DNA from: an uncultured Chryseobacterium sp.
GTDB lineage: Bacteria; Bacteroidota; Bacteroidia; Flavobacteriales; Weeksellaceae
Direction: 5' to 3'
DNA: 64,000 nucleotides
Assembly (NCBI GenBank): GCA_913776245.1
Contig: CAJYLO010000002.1
Coordinates: forward strand, 62,001 to 126,000
This document shows positions 23,766 through 33,917 of this stretch, one piece after another. Position 1 is the first letter of the stretch. Every line of letters begins with the position of its first letter. The notes under the pieces are model-generated. The model was not told the DNA's origin and made no database searches. It saw only the letters and a program-made list of their open reading frames with translations. Both the position numbers and the translations under genes were made by a program.

Positions 23766-23926
23766 AATCTGATATAGAAATTTTCAAAGTACAAAGAAAA
23801 AGTAAATTCTTTAATTAATCAAATATTGTTTACCTTTTTTTGATAGAACGGAATTAAATTATTTTTATTATATACCATTTTTTTAAAAAAATCGTTTATT
23901 TTGTAATCCCAAAATCAGTCCAATTG

Positions 23927-26900
23927 ATGAAATTTAAATTTTACCTGATAGTTTTTTTATTACTTTCTGCTTTCTCATTCTCACAACAAATTAATCTTGA
24001 ATGGGGATCTACAGCTGAAATAAATTACGGTAATGAAAAAACGGTTTATCCGTCATTCGCTAATAATGGTTTCCAGATAGATGCCAATACTATCTATGCC
24101 AATATAAAAACCAATACAAATTACACTCTGAAAATTGAGCAGCCGCAGTGGCAGGAAATCCCTCAAAAAGATATCCATGATCTCAAAATTAATTCAATTT
24201 CATCATCTTTTAGATACAATATTGACTATTTTTTTGATGATCAAGAAAAAAAACAGGCTGCCAGAATTAAAGTTGAAGCGGTAAAGGCAGAAAAAAACAA
24301 AATATACAGGCTGGTTTCTTTTGTCATTAACCAAACCAATAAACCTATTCCGGTATATAGAGGAACTAATAAATTCGGCACAAGCGAAAACCCACTGAAG
24401 TCCGGGACATTTTACAAGATAAAAGTTGATAAATCAGGTATTTTCAAAATTACCAAACAATTTTTGCAGCAAAACGGCATTAATCCGAACAGTATCGACC
24501 CGAAAAATTTCAGGATCTATGGAAACGGAGGTCTGATGCTGCCGGAAGTAAACTATGATATGCGCTATGATGCACTTCAGGAAAATGCAATCCAGGTTAT
24601 AGGTGAAGAAGACGGCGTATGGAATGATAATGATTTTGCTCTTTTCTATGCTCAGGGACCAAACGGCTATAACTTATTTAATCAGAATAACGGTGCCGGA
24701 ATAAAGAGAACCGAATACAGAAGTGACAATTCTAATAATGTTGTTAACATATATGAGGATTATGCTTATTACTTTATTAATTTCGACATCGGACCCGGAA
24801 AAAGAGTTCAGACCGCAGACAGCACGCTTCCTTCGGATCTGATAACCCGTTATGACGATTATCAATATATTAATGATGAAAAATTCAACCTTACTAAATT
24901 AGGAAGAATCTGGACTGGAGATGTCATTTCCGGCAGCAAAGAAATTACTTTTAACACCAGATCACCACTACAGGCCGATGACATTATCCGTATAAGAACA
25001 CAGGTTATTGGATTTAATGCACAATCAGGAAAAATAAGTATTGATGTCAACGGCTCAAAATATAACGGAGAACTCTCTTCTACTTCAGAAACCTATGTAC
25101 CTCTTTCCCATGAGACAGCATTGTTAAACCAAACCGGAACAAGCATAAAATTCACTTATAATACGAATATAAGTGCAAACCCGAATGCATCGTTTTATTT
25201 TGATTATGCAGAAGCCCAGTACAAACAGGATCTCAGCTTCAACGGCTCACAAATGAACTTCAGGGATTTTGACATTGTAACAGGCTCCGGCGATCTGTAC
25301 GGATTTTCTGTAAAAAACGCATCCGATATAGAGCAGATATGGGATGTTTCTGACACTACGAATGCAAAAAAACTAACCAACAAAAGCGGACAAAATTCTG
25401 TTTTCAGTTTTGGCTATACAGCAAATAATCCGTTTTTTAATAATGAATTTGCCGCATTCAAAAGTTCAGCTGCTTTCGAACCCGGGTTTGTAGGAAGAAT
25501 TGACAATCAGGATCTTGCTTCCCTCAAAAATGTTGATTATCTGATGATTGCTCAACCAAGCTACATAGCACAGGCTGAAAGGCTTGCCGCCTATCATCGT
25601 TCAAAAAACGGATTTAATGTTCAGGTCGTAGATATTAATAAAATCTACAACGAATTCAGCAGCGGAAGCAAGGATATTACAGCGGTAAGAGATTTTATTA
25701 CAAAACTGAATACGCCAGCCGGCTCATTAAAATATGTTTTTTTATTAGGTGATACATCCTATGATTATAAGAACCGAATTGCGAATAATACCGATATCAT
25801 CCCCAGCTATCAGAGTGAGTTTAGTGCAGATGTAAAGTCATCTTATGTAACAGATGATTATTATGTGATGACAAAATACCCACAAACTTCAAATAATATA
25901 ACCAATATGCTTCCCGATGTACCAATCGGAAGATTACCTGCAGATAGTCCTCAGGAAGCCAAAGTAATGATAGATAAAACATTGGCTTATTATAATGCAT
26001 TGCCCGGGCAGTCCAACCCGTTTGGAGAATGGCGGATGAAAATGGACTTCGTAGCGGATGATGATTTTGAAGGTGAGGGGCCAAATGATGTGAAACCACC
26101 TTTCCATTATCTTGTAGAATACGCAATCAACCAAAATTTCACAAGCACTAACAGACCAGAATATAATATCAGAAAGTTATATCTTGATGCATTTCCAGCG
26201 ATTGCAAGTGCGGGAGGTCAAAGATATCCGCAGATAAATCAGGCTATTACTAATGATGTAGGCAATAGTTTGTATTTGTTCTATTTCGGACATGGTGGTA
26301 TAAATGGCTGGGCACAGGAAAGGATTTTAACCTCTACAGAGATCCAGGGATTTAACAATTTCACACCTGTCTATAGCAGATTTCCATTGGTTTCTACAAT
26401 CACCTGCGAATTTACCTTATGGGATGAACCAAGCACCAATTCTGCCGGTGAACAGATGATAAAGCTAACAACGGGAGGAGCTGCTACAATGATTACTTCC
26501 AGCCGCGCTATTTCCGTTGATTATGGTAGAAAATTCACACCACTTTTTACCAATAAACTCTTTGAGCTCGTCAATGATGATTTTGTAAGACTTGGAGATG
26601 CCTATCTTTCGGCAAAATACCAGCACAATACCGTTTATCAGACCTATTCAGTGCCGGATCATCTAAGGGTAAATTTTCTTGGAGATCCTGCCATGAAAAT
26701 TAGCAGGCCTAAAAGATTACTAACTCTGGATAATATACAGACACCCGTTCCTAATCAAATCCGTGCACTTGATTTTGTAAAAATTACAGGCCGTGTTCTG
26801 AAAGCTGATGGTACAACAACAGATAATACATTCAAAGGTCGTGTCGTTATCAATATTTTTGATAAGAAAATTGAGAAAACCACATTGAATAATGATAATG

Positions 26901-27865
26901 TTTCTCAAATGAGTGACAAAATGAAGTATACCGAGGAGCCAAGCGCTATTGTAAAAGCATCCGGAAAAGTTGAGAACGGACTTTACACTGTAGAATTCTA
27001 TGTTCCAAAGGACATTAATTATACTGTTGGATCAGGTAGAATCCTTGCCTACGCAGAAAACTTTATTGATGCTAAAACAAACGCTTATGATGTGTTTACA
27101 AATCAAACACAGACAGTTGGCGGCATCAATCCTGATGGCATTAATGATTCTGAGCCGCCTGCGGTTAATCTTTATATGAATAATATCAATTTTGCTAACG
27201 GAGGCATCACAGATCAGAATCCAATGCTTCTTGCCTGTGTAAGAGATAATATGGGAATTAATTCTACAGGAGCCGGAATTGGTCACGATATTACTTTCAT
27301 CCTGGATGGCGATGTGGTCAATACAACATCCGTCAATGATTATTTTTCTTCCGGTGACGGTAATGGATGTAGCTCTGAGCTCAATGACTATCAAAAAGGC
27401 TCGGTTACATTCCCTTTCAGAAATCTGACGCCTGGTGAACACCAGCTGACTTTTAAAGTTTGGGATATCAACAATAATTCTACGACCTCTACGTTAAATT
27501 TTGTAGTAAAAGACGAATCAGAAAAAAAATTAACCGTCAATAGACTTTTGAACTGGCCAAATCCTTTTACAAACAAAACATATATCCAGTTTGAGCATAA
27601 TTGCGATGATGTTTTGGATGTTAATGTTCAGATTTACACCATTACCGGTAAAATTGTGAGAACATTATCAACAAGTGTGGCTGCAGAAAACTTTCTTCAG
27701 GGCTTCAGAACACCGAGACAGGCAATTGAATGGGACGGAAAAGATGATTTTGGAGATACCGTAGCAAAAGGTACGTATATTTTTAAGATATTTGCAAGAA
27801 GTCAAAACCAGGAAAAATGTTCAGGTGGCGCAACTGCAGTTGAGAAAATGGTTTTATTAAAATAA
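23927..27865 (+). CDS. porU: Type IX secretion sortase PorU
   Basis: PorU is the cell-surface sortase that removes the C-terminal signal from type IX cargo and attaches it to the surface. The 1312 residues start from ATG 23927 (the track adds a TTG codon), with a signal peptide MKFKFYLIVFLLLSAFSFS. The gingipain-like C25 peptidase domain holds His789 (YFGHGGINGW) and Cys827 (STITCEFTLWDEP), the expected catalytic dyad. The C-terminus has a sorting-domain-like segment (LLNWPNPFTNKTYIQFEHNC ... GTYIFKI). porV follows after 41 bp, so the two form one operon. The length matches flavobacterial PorU. Confidence 0.93.
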   Translation: MKFKFYLIVFLLLSAFSFSQQINLEWGSTAEINYGNEKTVYPSFANNGFQIDANTIYANIKTNTNYTLKIEQPQWQEIPQKDIHDLKINSISSSFRYNIDYFFDDQEKKQAARIKVEAVKAEKNKIYRLVSFVINQTNKPIPVYRGTNKFGTSENPLKSGTFYKIKVDKSGIFKITKQFLQQNGINPNSIDPKNFRIYGNGGLMLPEVNYDMRYDALQENAIQVIGEEDGVWNDNDFALFYAQGPNGYNLFNQNNGAGIKRTEYRSDNSNNVVNIYEDYAYYFINFDIGPGKRVQTADSTLPSDLITRYDDYQYINDEKFNLTKLGRIWTGDVISGSKEITFNTRSPLQADDIIRIRTQVIGFNAQSGKISIDVNGSKYNGELSSTSETYVPLSHETALLNQTGTSIKFTYNTNISANPNASFYFDYAEAQYKQDLSFNGSQMNFRDFDIVTGSGDLYGFSVKNASDIEQIWDVSDTTNAKKLTNKSGQNSVFSFGYTANNPFFNNEFAAFKSSAAFEPGFVGRIDNQDLASLKNVDYLMIAQPSYIAQAERLAAYHRSKNGFNVQVVDINKIYNEFSSGSKDITAVRDFITKLNTPAGSLKYVFLLGDTSYDYKNRIANNTDIIPSYQSEFSADVKSSYVTDDYYVMTKYPQTSNNITNMLPDVPIGRLPADSPQEAKVMIDKTLAYYNALPGQSNPFGEWRMKMDFVADDDFEGEGPNDVKPPFHYLVEYAINQNFTSTNRPEYNIRKLYLDAFPAIASAGGQRYPQINQAITNDVGNSLYLFYFGHGGINGWAQERILTSTEIQGFNNFTPVYSRFPLVSTITCEFTLWDEPSTNSAGEQMIKLTTGGAATMITSSRAISVDYGRKFTPLFTNKLFELVNDDFVRLGDAYLSAKYQHNTVYQTYSVPDHLRVNFLGDPAMKISRPKRLLTLDNIQTPVPNQIRALDFVKITGRVLKADGTTTDNTFKGRVVINIFDKKIEKTTLNNDNVSQMSDKMKYTEEPSAIVKASGKVENGLYTVEFYVPKDINYTVGSGRILAYAENFIDAKTNAYDVFTNQTQTVGGINPDGINDSEPPAVNLYMNNINFANGGITDQNPMLLACVRDNMGINSTGAGIGHDITFILDGDVVNTTSVNDYFSSGDGNGCSSELNDYQKGSVTFPFRNLTPGEHQLTFKVWDINNNSTTSTLNFVVKDESEKKLTVNRLLNWPNPFTNKTYIQFEHNCDDVLDVNVQIYTITGKIVRTLSTSVAAENFLQGFRTPRQAIEWDGKDDFGDTVAKGTYIFKIFARSQNQEKCSGGATAVEKMVLLK

Positions 27866-27906
27866 AGAATGAATATATTGGTAAACTTTACCTTAAAAGA
27901 AAAAAA

Positions 27907-29037
27907 ATGAATTTAACAAAAAAATTATTTTTAGGATTAGGAATCGGCGTCGGCGCTCTGGCCTTTTCTCAAAGCAATGTTCAGCCGGTACTTACCGGTG
28001 CTCCTTTTCTGAGAATTTCTCCGGATGCAAGAGCTGGTGGTATGGGAGATCAGGGTGTGGTAACCTCTACTGATGTTTTTTCACAATTCTGGAATGCTGC
28101 AAAATATCCTTTTGCAAAAGTATCTTCGGGAGTTGGAGTAAACTACACACCATATATGAGTAAGCTTACAAATGATGTTTTCTTATTATACGGATCTTTC
28201 TATACATTCCTGGGAGATGATGAGCGCTCCACTTTAAGTGCAAGTTTATATTATTTCAATATGGGCGAAGTTGCATTGACGCAGATAGGTGCCGGAAACA
28301 GTATTATAGACAACGGTACCGTAAAACCTAATGAATTCTCTATAGATCTTGCTTACGGTTTAAAATTATCAGACACCTACTCTATGGCAGTAACTGGTAG
28401 ATTTATCCGTTCAGATTTCGGGACTTTTAATTCAGACAGCAACTTCAAAGCAGCCAATACTTTCGCAGTAGATGTATCCGGATATTTCATGTCTCCTAAA
28501 CACGAGAGTATCAGTGGCTACGAAGGCCGTGTGAAAGCCGGTTGGGCGGTGCAGAATATTGGTCCGAAACTAGATTACACGGGTGATGAAAATTCCAGGT
28601 CTTATCTTCCGACTATGGCCAGGTTAGGTATCGGTTACGATTTGCTGATTGATGACATGAACCGTTTCAGTCTTAGCGGTGAAGCATCGAAAATTCTTGT
28701 TCCCGGTGTGGATGATACCGGAACTGTTCCGAATGTTGGCCCGATTGAAGGTATCGGCAAATCATTCAGCAACAAAAAAAGCATTATGTTCAGTGGGGCG
28801 GCAGAATATTCTTATGATGACACATTCGCTATCAGAACCGGTTATTTTGCAGAAGCTCCTGAGCAGGGTGCGAGACAATACGCCACTGTGGGTGTAGGTT
28901 TCAAATATGCATCTTTTGGTCTGGATCTTTCCTATCTTATCAATACTTCAAAAATCAATACTGCACTTGATAATACTCTGAGATTTGGATTAACATGGAA
29001 CATCGGAAGCGAGACTTATAATGCTACAGATTATTAA
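27907..29037 (+). CDS. porV: Type IX secretion outer-membrane protein PorV
   Basis: PorV is the outer-membrane barrel that works with PorU in delivering type IX cargo. The 376 residues have a signal peptide (MNLTKKLFLGLGIGVGALAFSQ). The family opening follows: APFLRISPDARAGGMGDQGV, then SQFWNAAKYPF and repeated strands ending GLDLSYLINTS and LRFGLTWNIGS. It is the second gene of the porU-porV operon and is followed by a strong terminator. Confidence 0.93.
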   Translation: MNLTKKLFLGLGIGVGALAFSQSNVQPVLTGAPFLRISPDARAGGMGDQGVVTSTDVFSQFWNAAKYPFAKVSSGVGVNYTPYMSKLTNDVFLLYGSFYTFLGDDERSTLSASLYYFNMGEVALTQIGAGNSIIDNGTVKPNEFSIDLAYGLKLSDTYSMAVTGRFIRSDFGTFNSDSNFKAANTFAVDVSGYFMSPKHESISGYEGRVKAGWAVQNIGPKLDYTGDENSRSYLPTMARLGIGYDLLIDDMNRFSLSGEASKILVPGVDDTGTVPNVGPIEGIGKSFSNKKSIMFSGAAEYSYDDTFAIRTGYFAEAPEQGARQYATVGVGFKYASFGLDLSYLINTSKINTALDNTLRFGLTWNIGSETYNATDY

Positions 29038-29062
29038 TATTTATTTTTATTAACTATATTTT

Positions 29063-29097
29063 AAAACGCCTCTTCTCGGAAAGAGGCGTTTTTATTT
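29063..29097 (+). terminator. Terminator after porV
   Basis: AAAACGCCTCTT (29063-29074) and AAGAGGCGTTTT (29081-29092) form a 12-bp stem with a 6-nt loop, ending in TTTTTATTT. Confidence 0.88.
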
Positions 29098-29098
29098 C

Positions 29099-29106
29099 TA
29101 AATTTG
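29099..29106 (+). promoter_or_regulatory. -7 box immediately before the FUSC gene
   Basis: TAAATTTG matches TAnnTTTG and ends 4 bp before ATG 29111. If real, transcription would start at or next to the start codon, giving a leaderless message. No good -33 box was seen, so chance is possible. Confidence 0.35.
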
Positions 29107-29110
29107 TGGG

Positions 29111-31372
29111 ATGAACTACAGTTCCGAACTCAAAAAATTCTTAACCAGCCAATACATCTACTCCGGAGCCAGAATTGCTCTGGCCATTGTGATTCCCAGT
29201 ATTATTCTGGCACAGATTGGCTTGCTGAAAGAGTTTTTCCTCTTCCCGCTCGGAACCAGTTTTGTGGGTCTTACCGATCAGCCGGGGCCGTTCATCAGGA
29301 GAAGAAATACACTCTTGCTTTCAGTGGTCACGTTTTTTCTGATTGCGCTTATTGCCAGCCTCGTAAAAGATTTTCCGGTTGCTGTGTATCTGGAAATCAT
29401 CATTTTCGGGTTCTTCTTTTCTATGATTGGTGTCTACGGTCTCAGGCTCGCTGTATTCGGTTCCATAGCTTTGGTCGTCCTCAGTATTTTTATAGACGGA
29501 CATCTTACGGGCAACAATATCTTCAGAAGCTCTTTTATATTTTTCCTCGGCTGTCTGTGGTTTTTTGTGGTGTTTATGATCGTTACCAGGCTGCAGCCTT
29601 ATAAGCTTGCAAGTCAGGTTGTTGGTGAGAATTACCTGGAATTAGCGGATTATCTCCGGATAAAAGCAAAATATTATTCTAAAAATCCTGATTTCGATGA
29701 TTTGCTCAATCAGCTTATTTCTCAGCAGATCAAAATCAAAAATCACCAGGAAGACACCAGAGAAATTGTTTTTAAAACGAGGCAGATCGTCAATGAATCT
29801 ACGACACAGAGCCGGATTCTGATGCTAATGTTTCTTAACTCGATTGATTTATACGATAAGCTTCTGACATCTGAGAATGATTATAAAAGAATGAATCTGG
29901 TTTTCGGTGATTCCGCATTATTGCAGAAGATTCATTATTTTCTTCTGTTGATGGCCGATGAGATTACCAATTTGGGCATTTCACTTCAGGGCGGTTCGGA
30001 ATTCAGGCAGATGACCAATTTTGACGAAGAGCTGAAAAGCATTTACGATGAATTTTTTGATTACAGGGCTCAGAAGTTTTCTCCGGATACATTAGAGGAT
30101 TTTATGATGATGCGCCAGATCCTGATGAGGATTACTGAAATCACCGATGAAGTCAAAACAATCTTTAAAGTCAATTCTCAGGATCAGAAGCTTGCCAAGA
30201 GTCTTTCCACAGGATTGGACTACTCCAAATTTCTCCCAAAAGAGGAAAAGCTGAACCGAAAGGTATTCCTTTCCAACTTTTCTCTTGACTCCGGGCACTT
30301 CCGTCATGCAGTGAGAGTGACAGTTGCCTTGCTGCTTGGCTATATCGTGTCGCGCTTTTCAATCCTCGGAATAGGTCATTCCTACTGGATACTTATTACC
30401 ATTATTGCCATTCTGAAACCGGCTTACGCCACCACAAAACACAGAAACCTTCTCCGGCTCTACGGAACTGCAGCCGGTGCCGTAATAGCTTACATTTTAT
30501 TGTATTTTGTTCAAGAGCCAACGGCCCTGCTTGTGATCCTTCTCGTAAGTATGATTTTGTGTTTCAGCCTGTTAAAATCCAATTATTCCTGGGCCGTTTT
30601 ATTTATGACGATTTATATATTTCTGTCATTCAACTTTCTGAACCCGGGAAATGTTAATCTCATTTTCAAAGACAGGCTTCTTGATACCATCATTGGCGGT
30701 GCAGTAACTTTTCTGGTGGCTTATTTCATCCTCCCTGTTTGGGAACACACTCAGAATTTGACACTGATGAAAAAATCTTCCAAAAGTAATCTTGATTATT
30801 TCCGGTTGGTGATGGATCATTTTCTTGAAAAAGAAAGTGTAGATGATCAGGATTTCCGCCTGAAACGGAAGAATGCCATCATAGACCTGGCAAACCTTTC
30901 CGACAATTTCCAGAGAATGATTTCCGATCCTAAAAACCAGCAAAGAAAGTTAGAAACCGTTCATCAGTTTGTGACCACCACACACCTGATAACGGCTTAC
31001 ACAGCTTCTCTTTCTCAATATGCTAAATCCGGCCATCACTTTCCAGAAATTGATTTTGAAGGCTGGAAAATTAAAATCTCTGCCGAACTGATAAGAACCT
31101 CATCTCTGCTTTTCCAAAGAGAGCTGGATGAGCAGATTAAAATTGAAAGCCACATCAAGCCGGAAGATCAAGTTACGGATCTGCTGGAAAAAAGAAGAGC
31201 CGAAATCGAGCAGCAGGAAATATCAAACGAAAGAAAACCTTTTGCAGTAAGCCATCTCACCGAAATCAAAAATATCCGCGAACTCCTGGAGCTGATTTAT
31301 GATGTTGCGAAAGATCAACGAAAAATTATTGAAGAATACCTGGTTTATCAGTCTACGATTGCCAGGCAATAA
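29111..31372 (+). CDS. FUSC family membrane protein (YccS-like)
   Basis: The protein has 753 residues with two blocks of membrane helices: about 20-165 (IALAIVIPSIILAQIGLL to FFLGCLWFFVVFMIVTRL) and 395-535 (VRVTVALLLGYIVSRF to AVTFLVAYFILPVWE). Cytoplasmic helical domains follow each. This is the FUSC/YccS-YhfK layout, related to the aromatic acid exporter AaeB and to plant aluminium-activated channels. Transport of an organic acid is possible, but the substrate is not known. The 3' end overlaps the converging phosphopantetheinyl transferase gene by 25 bp. A short FUSC protein also occurs at 45357-45875. Confidence 0.85.
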   Translation: MNYSSELKKFLTSQYIYSGARIALAIVIPSIILAQIGLLKEFFLFPLGTSFVGLTDQPGPFIRRRNTLLLSVVTFFLIALIASLVKDFPVAVYLEIIIFGFFFSMIGVYGLRLAVFGSIALVVLSIFIDGHLTGNNIFRSSFIFFLGCLWFFVVFMIVTRLQPYKLASQVVGENYLELADYLRIKAKYYSKNPDFDDLLNQLISQQIKIKNHQEDTREIVFKTRQIVNESTTQSRILMLMFLNSIDLYDKLLTSENDYKRMNLVFGDSALLQKIHYFLLLMADEITNLGISLQGGSEFRQMTNFDEELKSIYDEFFDYRAQKFSPDTLEDFMMMRQILMRITEITDEVKTIFKVNSQDQKLAKSLSTGLDYSKFLPKEEKLNRKVFLSNFSLDSGHFRHAVRVTVALLLGYIVSRFSILGIGHSYWILITIIAILKPAYATTKHRNLLRLYGTAAGAVIAYILLYFVQEPTALLVILLVSMILCFSLLKSNYSWAVLFMTIYIFLSFNFLNPGNVNLIFKDRLLDTIIGGAVTFLVAYFILPVWEHTQNLTLMKKSSKSNLDYFRLVMDHFLEKESVDDQDFRLKRKNAIIDLANLSDNFQRMISDPKNQQRKLETVHQFVTTTHLITAYTASLSQYAKSGHHFPEIDFEGWKIKISAELIRTSSLLFQRELDEQIKIESHIKPEDQVTDLLEKRRAEIEQQEISNERKPFAVSHLTEIKNIRELLELIYDVAKDQRKIIEEYLVYQSTIARQ

Positions 31373-31959
31373 TCTCCGAAAAAAGAAACTTTCGCATTGA
31401 AAAAATCTTCATTATCTGGATCATAAACACGGCTTTTTACGCAAAATTCCTGTTTCAGGTCAAAAGGAAGCACATCATAATGCTTCTTAAGTGACCAATG
31501 CTTGCTGTGGTGGATTTTGTATAGTGCTTCTTTCACACACCAGATCGCTGTCAGAAAATCGACTTCCTGAGAATTATCTATAAAAAACTCTTCGTGAAGA
31601 ATAAACTTATGCCTGATCTTGGTGATTTTTTCTTTTCTTTTCTCAAGATCGATCCCGATTTTATTTTCTGAAATCGCTAATGCAGCTAATGGAAAAGAAT
31701 GGCTGACGGAAATGTAATGATCTGATGGAAAAAGATAAGGCTCACCGTTTTCCTTATAAAGAATCTTGTGATCCGGCAAAACAGACTTCAGCATTTTCCT
31801 CACCATCAGCACCTCAGCAATTTTATTGGGATGGTAACCCAGAACTTTATGCTGGTTTTCGGGCTCCAGAAGTTTTTCAGGATCCAATTCTTCTGATTCA
31901 TCATACTTCCATATCAGAATAGTGGCTACGTCATCGGAAAAATCTCTGTAAAGTGGCAT
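31348..31959 (-). CDS. 4'-phosphopantetheinyl transferase
   Basis: This enzyme attaches the phosphopantetheine arm of CoA to carrier proteins. The 203 residues carry YISVSHSFPLAALAIS, NKIGIDLEKRKEKI (metal-binding Asp and Glu) and the WCVKEALYKIHH motif, as in Sfp-type enzymes. The size is closer to the short Sfp-like forms of Bacteroidetes. No carrier-protein synthase lies nearby; FabF is 9 kb away. It converges with and overlaps the FUSC gene. Confidence 0.87.
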   Translation of the reverse strand: MPLYRDFSDDVATILIWKYDESEELDPEKLLEPENQHKVLGYHPNKIAEVLMVRKMLKSVLPDHKILYKENGEPYLFPSDHYISVSHSFPLAALAISENKIGIDLEKRKEKITKIRHKFILHEEFFIDNSQEVDFLTAIWCVKEALYKIHHSKHWSLKKHYDVLPFDLKQEFCVKSRVYDPDNEDFFNAKVSFFGDYCLAIVD

Positions 31960-32074
31960 GCTTAATTTTTTGAAAATTTAAAATTACTAAAAACGGATGA
32001 CTTGAAAATCCTGACACAAACTTAAAAATGCCTTAAAAATGATGCTTTAAGATTATTTTAACAATTATCCGACG

Positions 32075-32082
32075 TAAATTTG
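32075..32082 (+). promoter_or_regulatory. -7 promoter box
   Basis: TAAATTTG lies 10 bp before ATG 32093; the upstream TTTTAAC about 20 bp earlier is a loose -33. It suggests a very short leader. Confidence 0.4.
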
Positions 32083-32092
32083 CAGTGTCGAA

Positions 32093-32473
32093 ATGAGAAA
32101 AGGACTTATATATTTACTGATGACCGTTTTCCTGCTTTTTATAGCAGAAAATAAACAGTCGCTAGATTTCCAGCAGGATTTTGGAAATCAGAATTTCTCC
32201 TTGCACCTTTTTTCTTTTGCAAAAAAACACCGTCTGAATCATTCGCTGGAAAAAAATTCCTTTCAGCAGATCAATGATTCTCTGGATTCTCCCGAAGAAA
32301 ATAGTCAGATTGATCTTAACTTTAATCATCTTAATGCCTTTACGCTGTTTGCGATTGGATTTGGTTACATCCTAAATCACATTTTACAGCGCAGGAAGCT
32401 GTTTTTTTACAACTCAGCCATTATCCGTCTTCCGGCAAGGCGGTTCATTCTGCTTCGCAATATCCGAATTTAG
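32093..32473 (+). CDS. Unknown small protein with two membrane segments
   Basis: The protein has 126 residues. An N-terminal hydrophobic helix (LIYLLMTVFLLFIAE) is followed by a polar stretch rich in His, Asn and Ser, and then a second short helix (FTLFAIGFGYILNHIL). The tail is basic. I do not recognise a family. It lies 230 bp upstream of the RND efflux operon on the same strand and may be an inner-membrane accessory protein, but no direct link is visible. Confidence 0.5.
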   Translation: MRKGLIYLLMTVFLLFIAENKQSLDFQQDFGNQNFSLHLFSFAKKHRLNHSLEKNSFQQINDSLDSPEENSQIDLNFNHLNAFTLFAIGFGYILNHILQRRKLFFYNSAIIRLPARRFILLRNIRI

Positions 32474-32700
32474 AATCAATTTCTCCGAAAACAAAATTAC
32501 CCTTAATCCAAAGTGGTAACAATCTCTGTTGTTTTCGATAATCCGCATGCAATATTGTTAAAATGAATTTTGATGAGTCACTGACTTTCAGATCTTAAGT
32601 TATCTCTTCAGGTTCATTTTCCTGATGCTCAATAAAAGATAAAACTTATTATAATGAAACAGACAAGTTTCAAATCTTCCTTAAAAAAATAAAAAATATT

Positions 32701-33786
32701 ATGAAAAAAAGAGTTGCATTATCTGTCGCTCTCAGCAGTTTGCTGATCATCTTCAGCTGTAAAGACAAAAAAGAAGAAAAAGAAGAAGCGGTTGTATATC
32801 CTACAACATCTCCAGTACAAATGGATACCGTAATCACCAAAGAATTCGTATCGCAGATCCGCTCCGAAAGAAATATAGAAATCCGCGCCCAGGAAAAAGG
32901 CTTTCTTGAAAAAATATATGTAGACGAAGGTCAGCACGTTCAGGCAGGCCAGGTTTTATTCAGAATTATGCCCCAGATCTATCAGGCCGATGTTCTGAAA
33001 GCCAAGGCAGAAGTGGCACAGGCAGAAATAGAATTGCAAAATTCCAGCACGTTAGCAAATAACAATGTTGTTTCCATCAATGAAAAGAAAATGGCAAAAG
33101 CCAAATTGGATGCTGCAAAAGCAGAACTGAATCTGGCTCAGACGCACTTATCTTTTACCACAATAAAAGCCCCTTTTTCCGGAATTATTGACCGTCTTCC
33201 GCTCAAACTGGGAAGTCTGATTGATGAAGGTGCATTGCTTACCACACTTTCCGACAATGGCGGTATTTTCGCTTATTTTAATGTTTCCGAACCGGAATAT
33301 CTTAATTATCAAATGCATTCCGCGGAGCGTGGTAACAATCTCGTTTCCCTGATTATGGCCAATGGCGAAAAATTTCCTGATAAAGGTATCATCCAGACCA
33401 TAGAAGGCGAGTTTGACAGCGAAACCGGGAATATTGCTTTTAGAGCCAAATTTCCTAATGTCAATCAAATTCTAAGGAATGGCGAAACCGGGAAAATCCA
33501 GATGACACTCCCACTTAAAAATGCCTTGATCATCCCGCAAAAAGCAACTTATGAGATCCAGGATCAGAAATATGTTTTTGTAGTAGGGAAAGACGGTGTC
33601 GCAAGATCTAAAAACATCAAGATTGCTTATGAACTTCCTGACATCTATGTGGTTTCCGAAGGAATTAATGTTGGTGATAAGATCCTGTTGGAAGGCGTCC
33701 AGAAAGTGAAGGACGATCAAAAGGTACTGACCAGATTCCAGGATCCGAAAAAAGTGTTGAGCTCATTAAAATTACAAGCAAACTAA
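32701..33786 (+). CDS. RND efflux periplasmic adaptor (lipoprotein)
   Basis: This membrane-fusion protein links the inner-membrane pump to the outer-membrane channel. The 361 residues have a lipobox (SLLIIFSC), then the first half of the biotinyl-lipoyl domain (EIRAQEKGFLEKIYVDEGQHVQAGQVLF), a helical hairpin (about 100-145), and the second lipoyl half (TTIKAPFSGIIDRLPLKLG). The beta-barrel and membrane-proximal domains follow (ALIIPQKATYEIQDQKYVFVV). It is the first gene of a three-gene operon with the HAE1-type pump and the outer-membrane factor. Confidence 0.92.
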   Translation: MKKRVALSVALSSLLIIFSCKDKKEEKEEAVVYPTTSPVQMDTVITKEFVSQIRSERNIEIRAQEKGFLEKIYVDEGQHVQAGQVLFRIMPQIYQADVLKAKAEVAQAEIELQNSSTLANNNVVSINEKKMAKAKLDAAKAELNLAQTHLSFTTIKAPFSGIIDRLPLKLGSLIDEGALLTTLSDNGGIFAYFNVSEPEYLNYQMHSAERGNNLVSLIMANGEKFPDKGIIQTIEGEFDSETGNIAFRAKFPNVNQILRNGETGKIQMTLPLKNALIIPQKATYEIQDQKYVFVVGKDGVARSKNIKIAYELPDIYVVSEGINVGDKILLEGVQKVKDDQKVLTRFQDPKKVLSSLKLQAN

Positions 33787-33917
33787 GATATAAATGATAA
33801 GTGATGATTGATAAATGATAAATGATAAACGTTGTCAGGCTGAGCTTGTCGAAGCCCCTTGAATCTCTGTCTATCATCTATCCGTCTATCATCTATTATC
33901 TAAAAGAATAAAAAATT
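33787..33917. repeat. Repeat-rich spacer within the efflux operon
   Basis: The stretch holds short tandem-like motifs (TGATAAATGATAAATGATAA and CTATCATCTATCCGTCTATC) on either side of GGCTGAGCTTGTCGAAGC, which resembles the reverse complement of the element at 10030-10062. It has the look of a slipped or inserted repeat between the adaptor and pump genes. Confidence 0.5.
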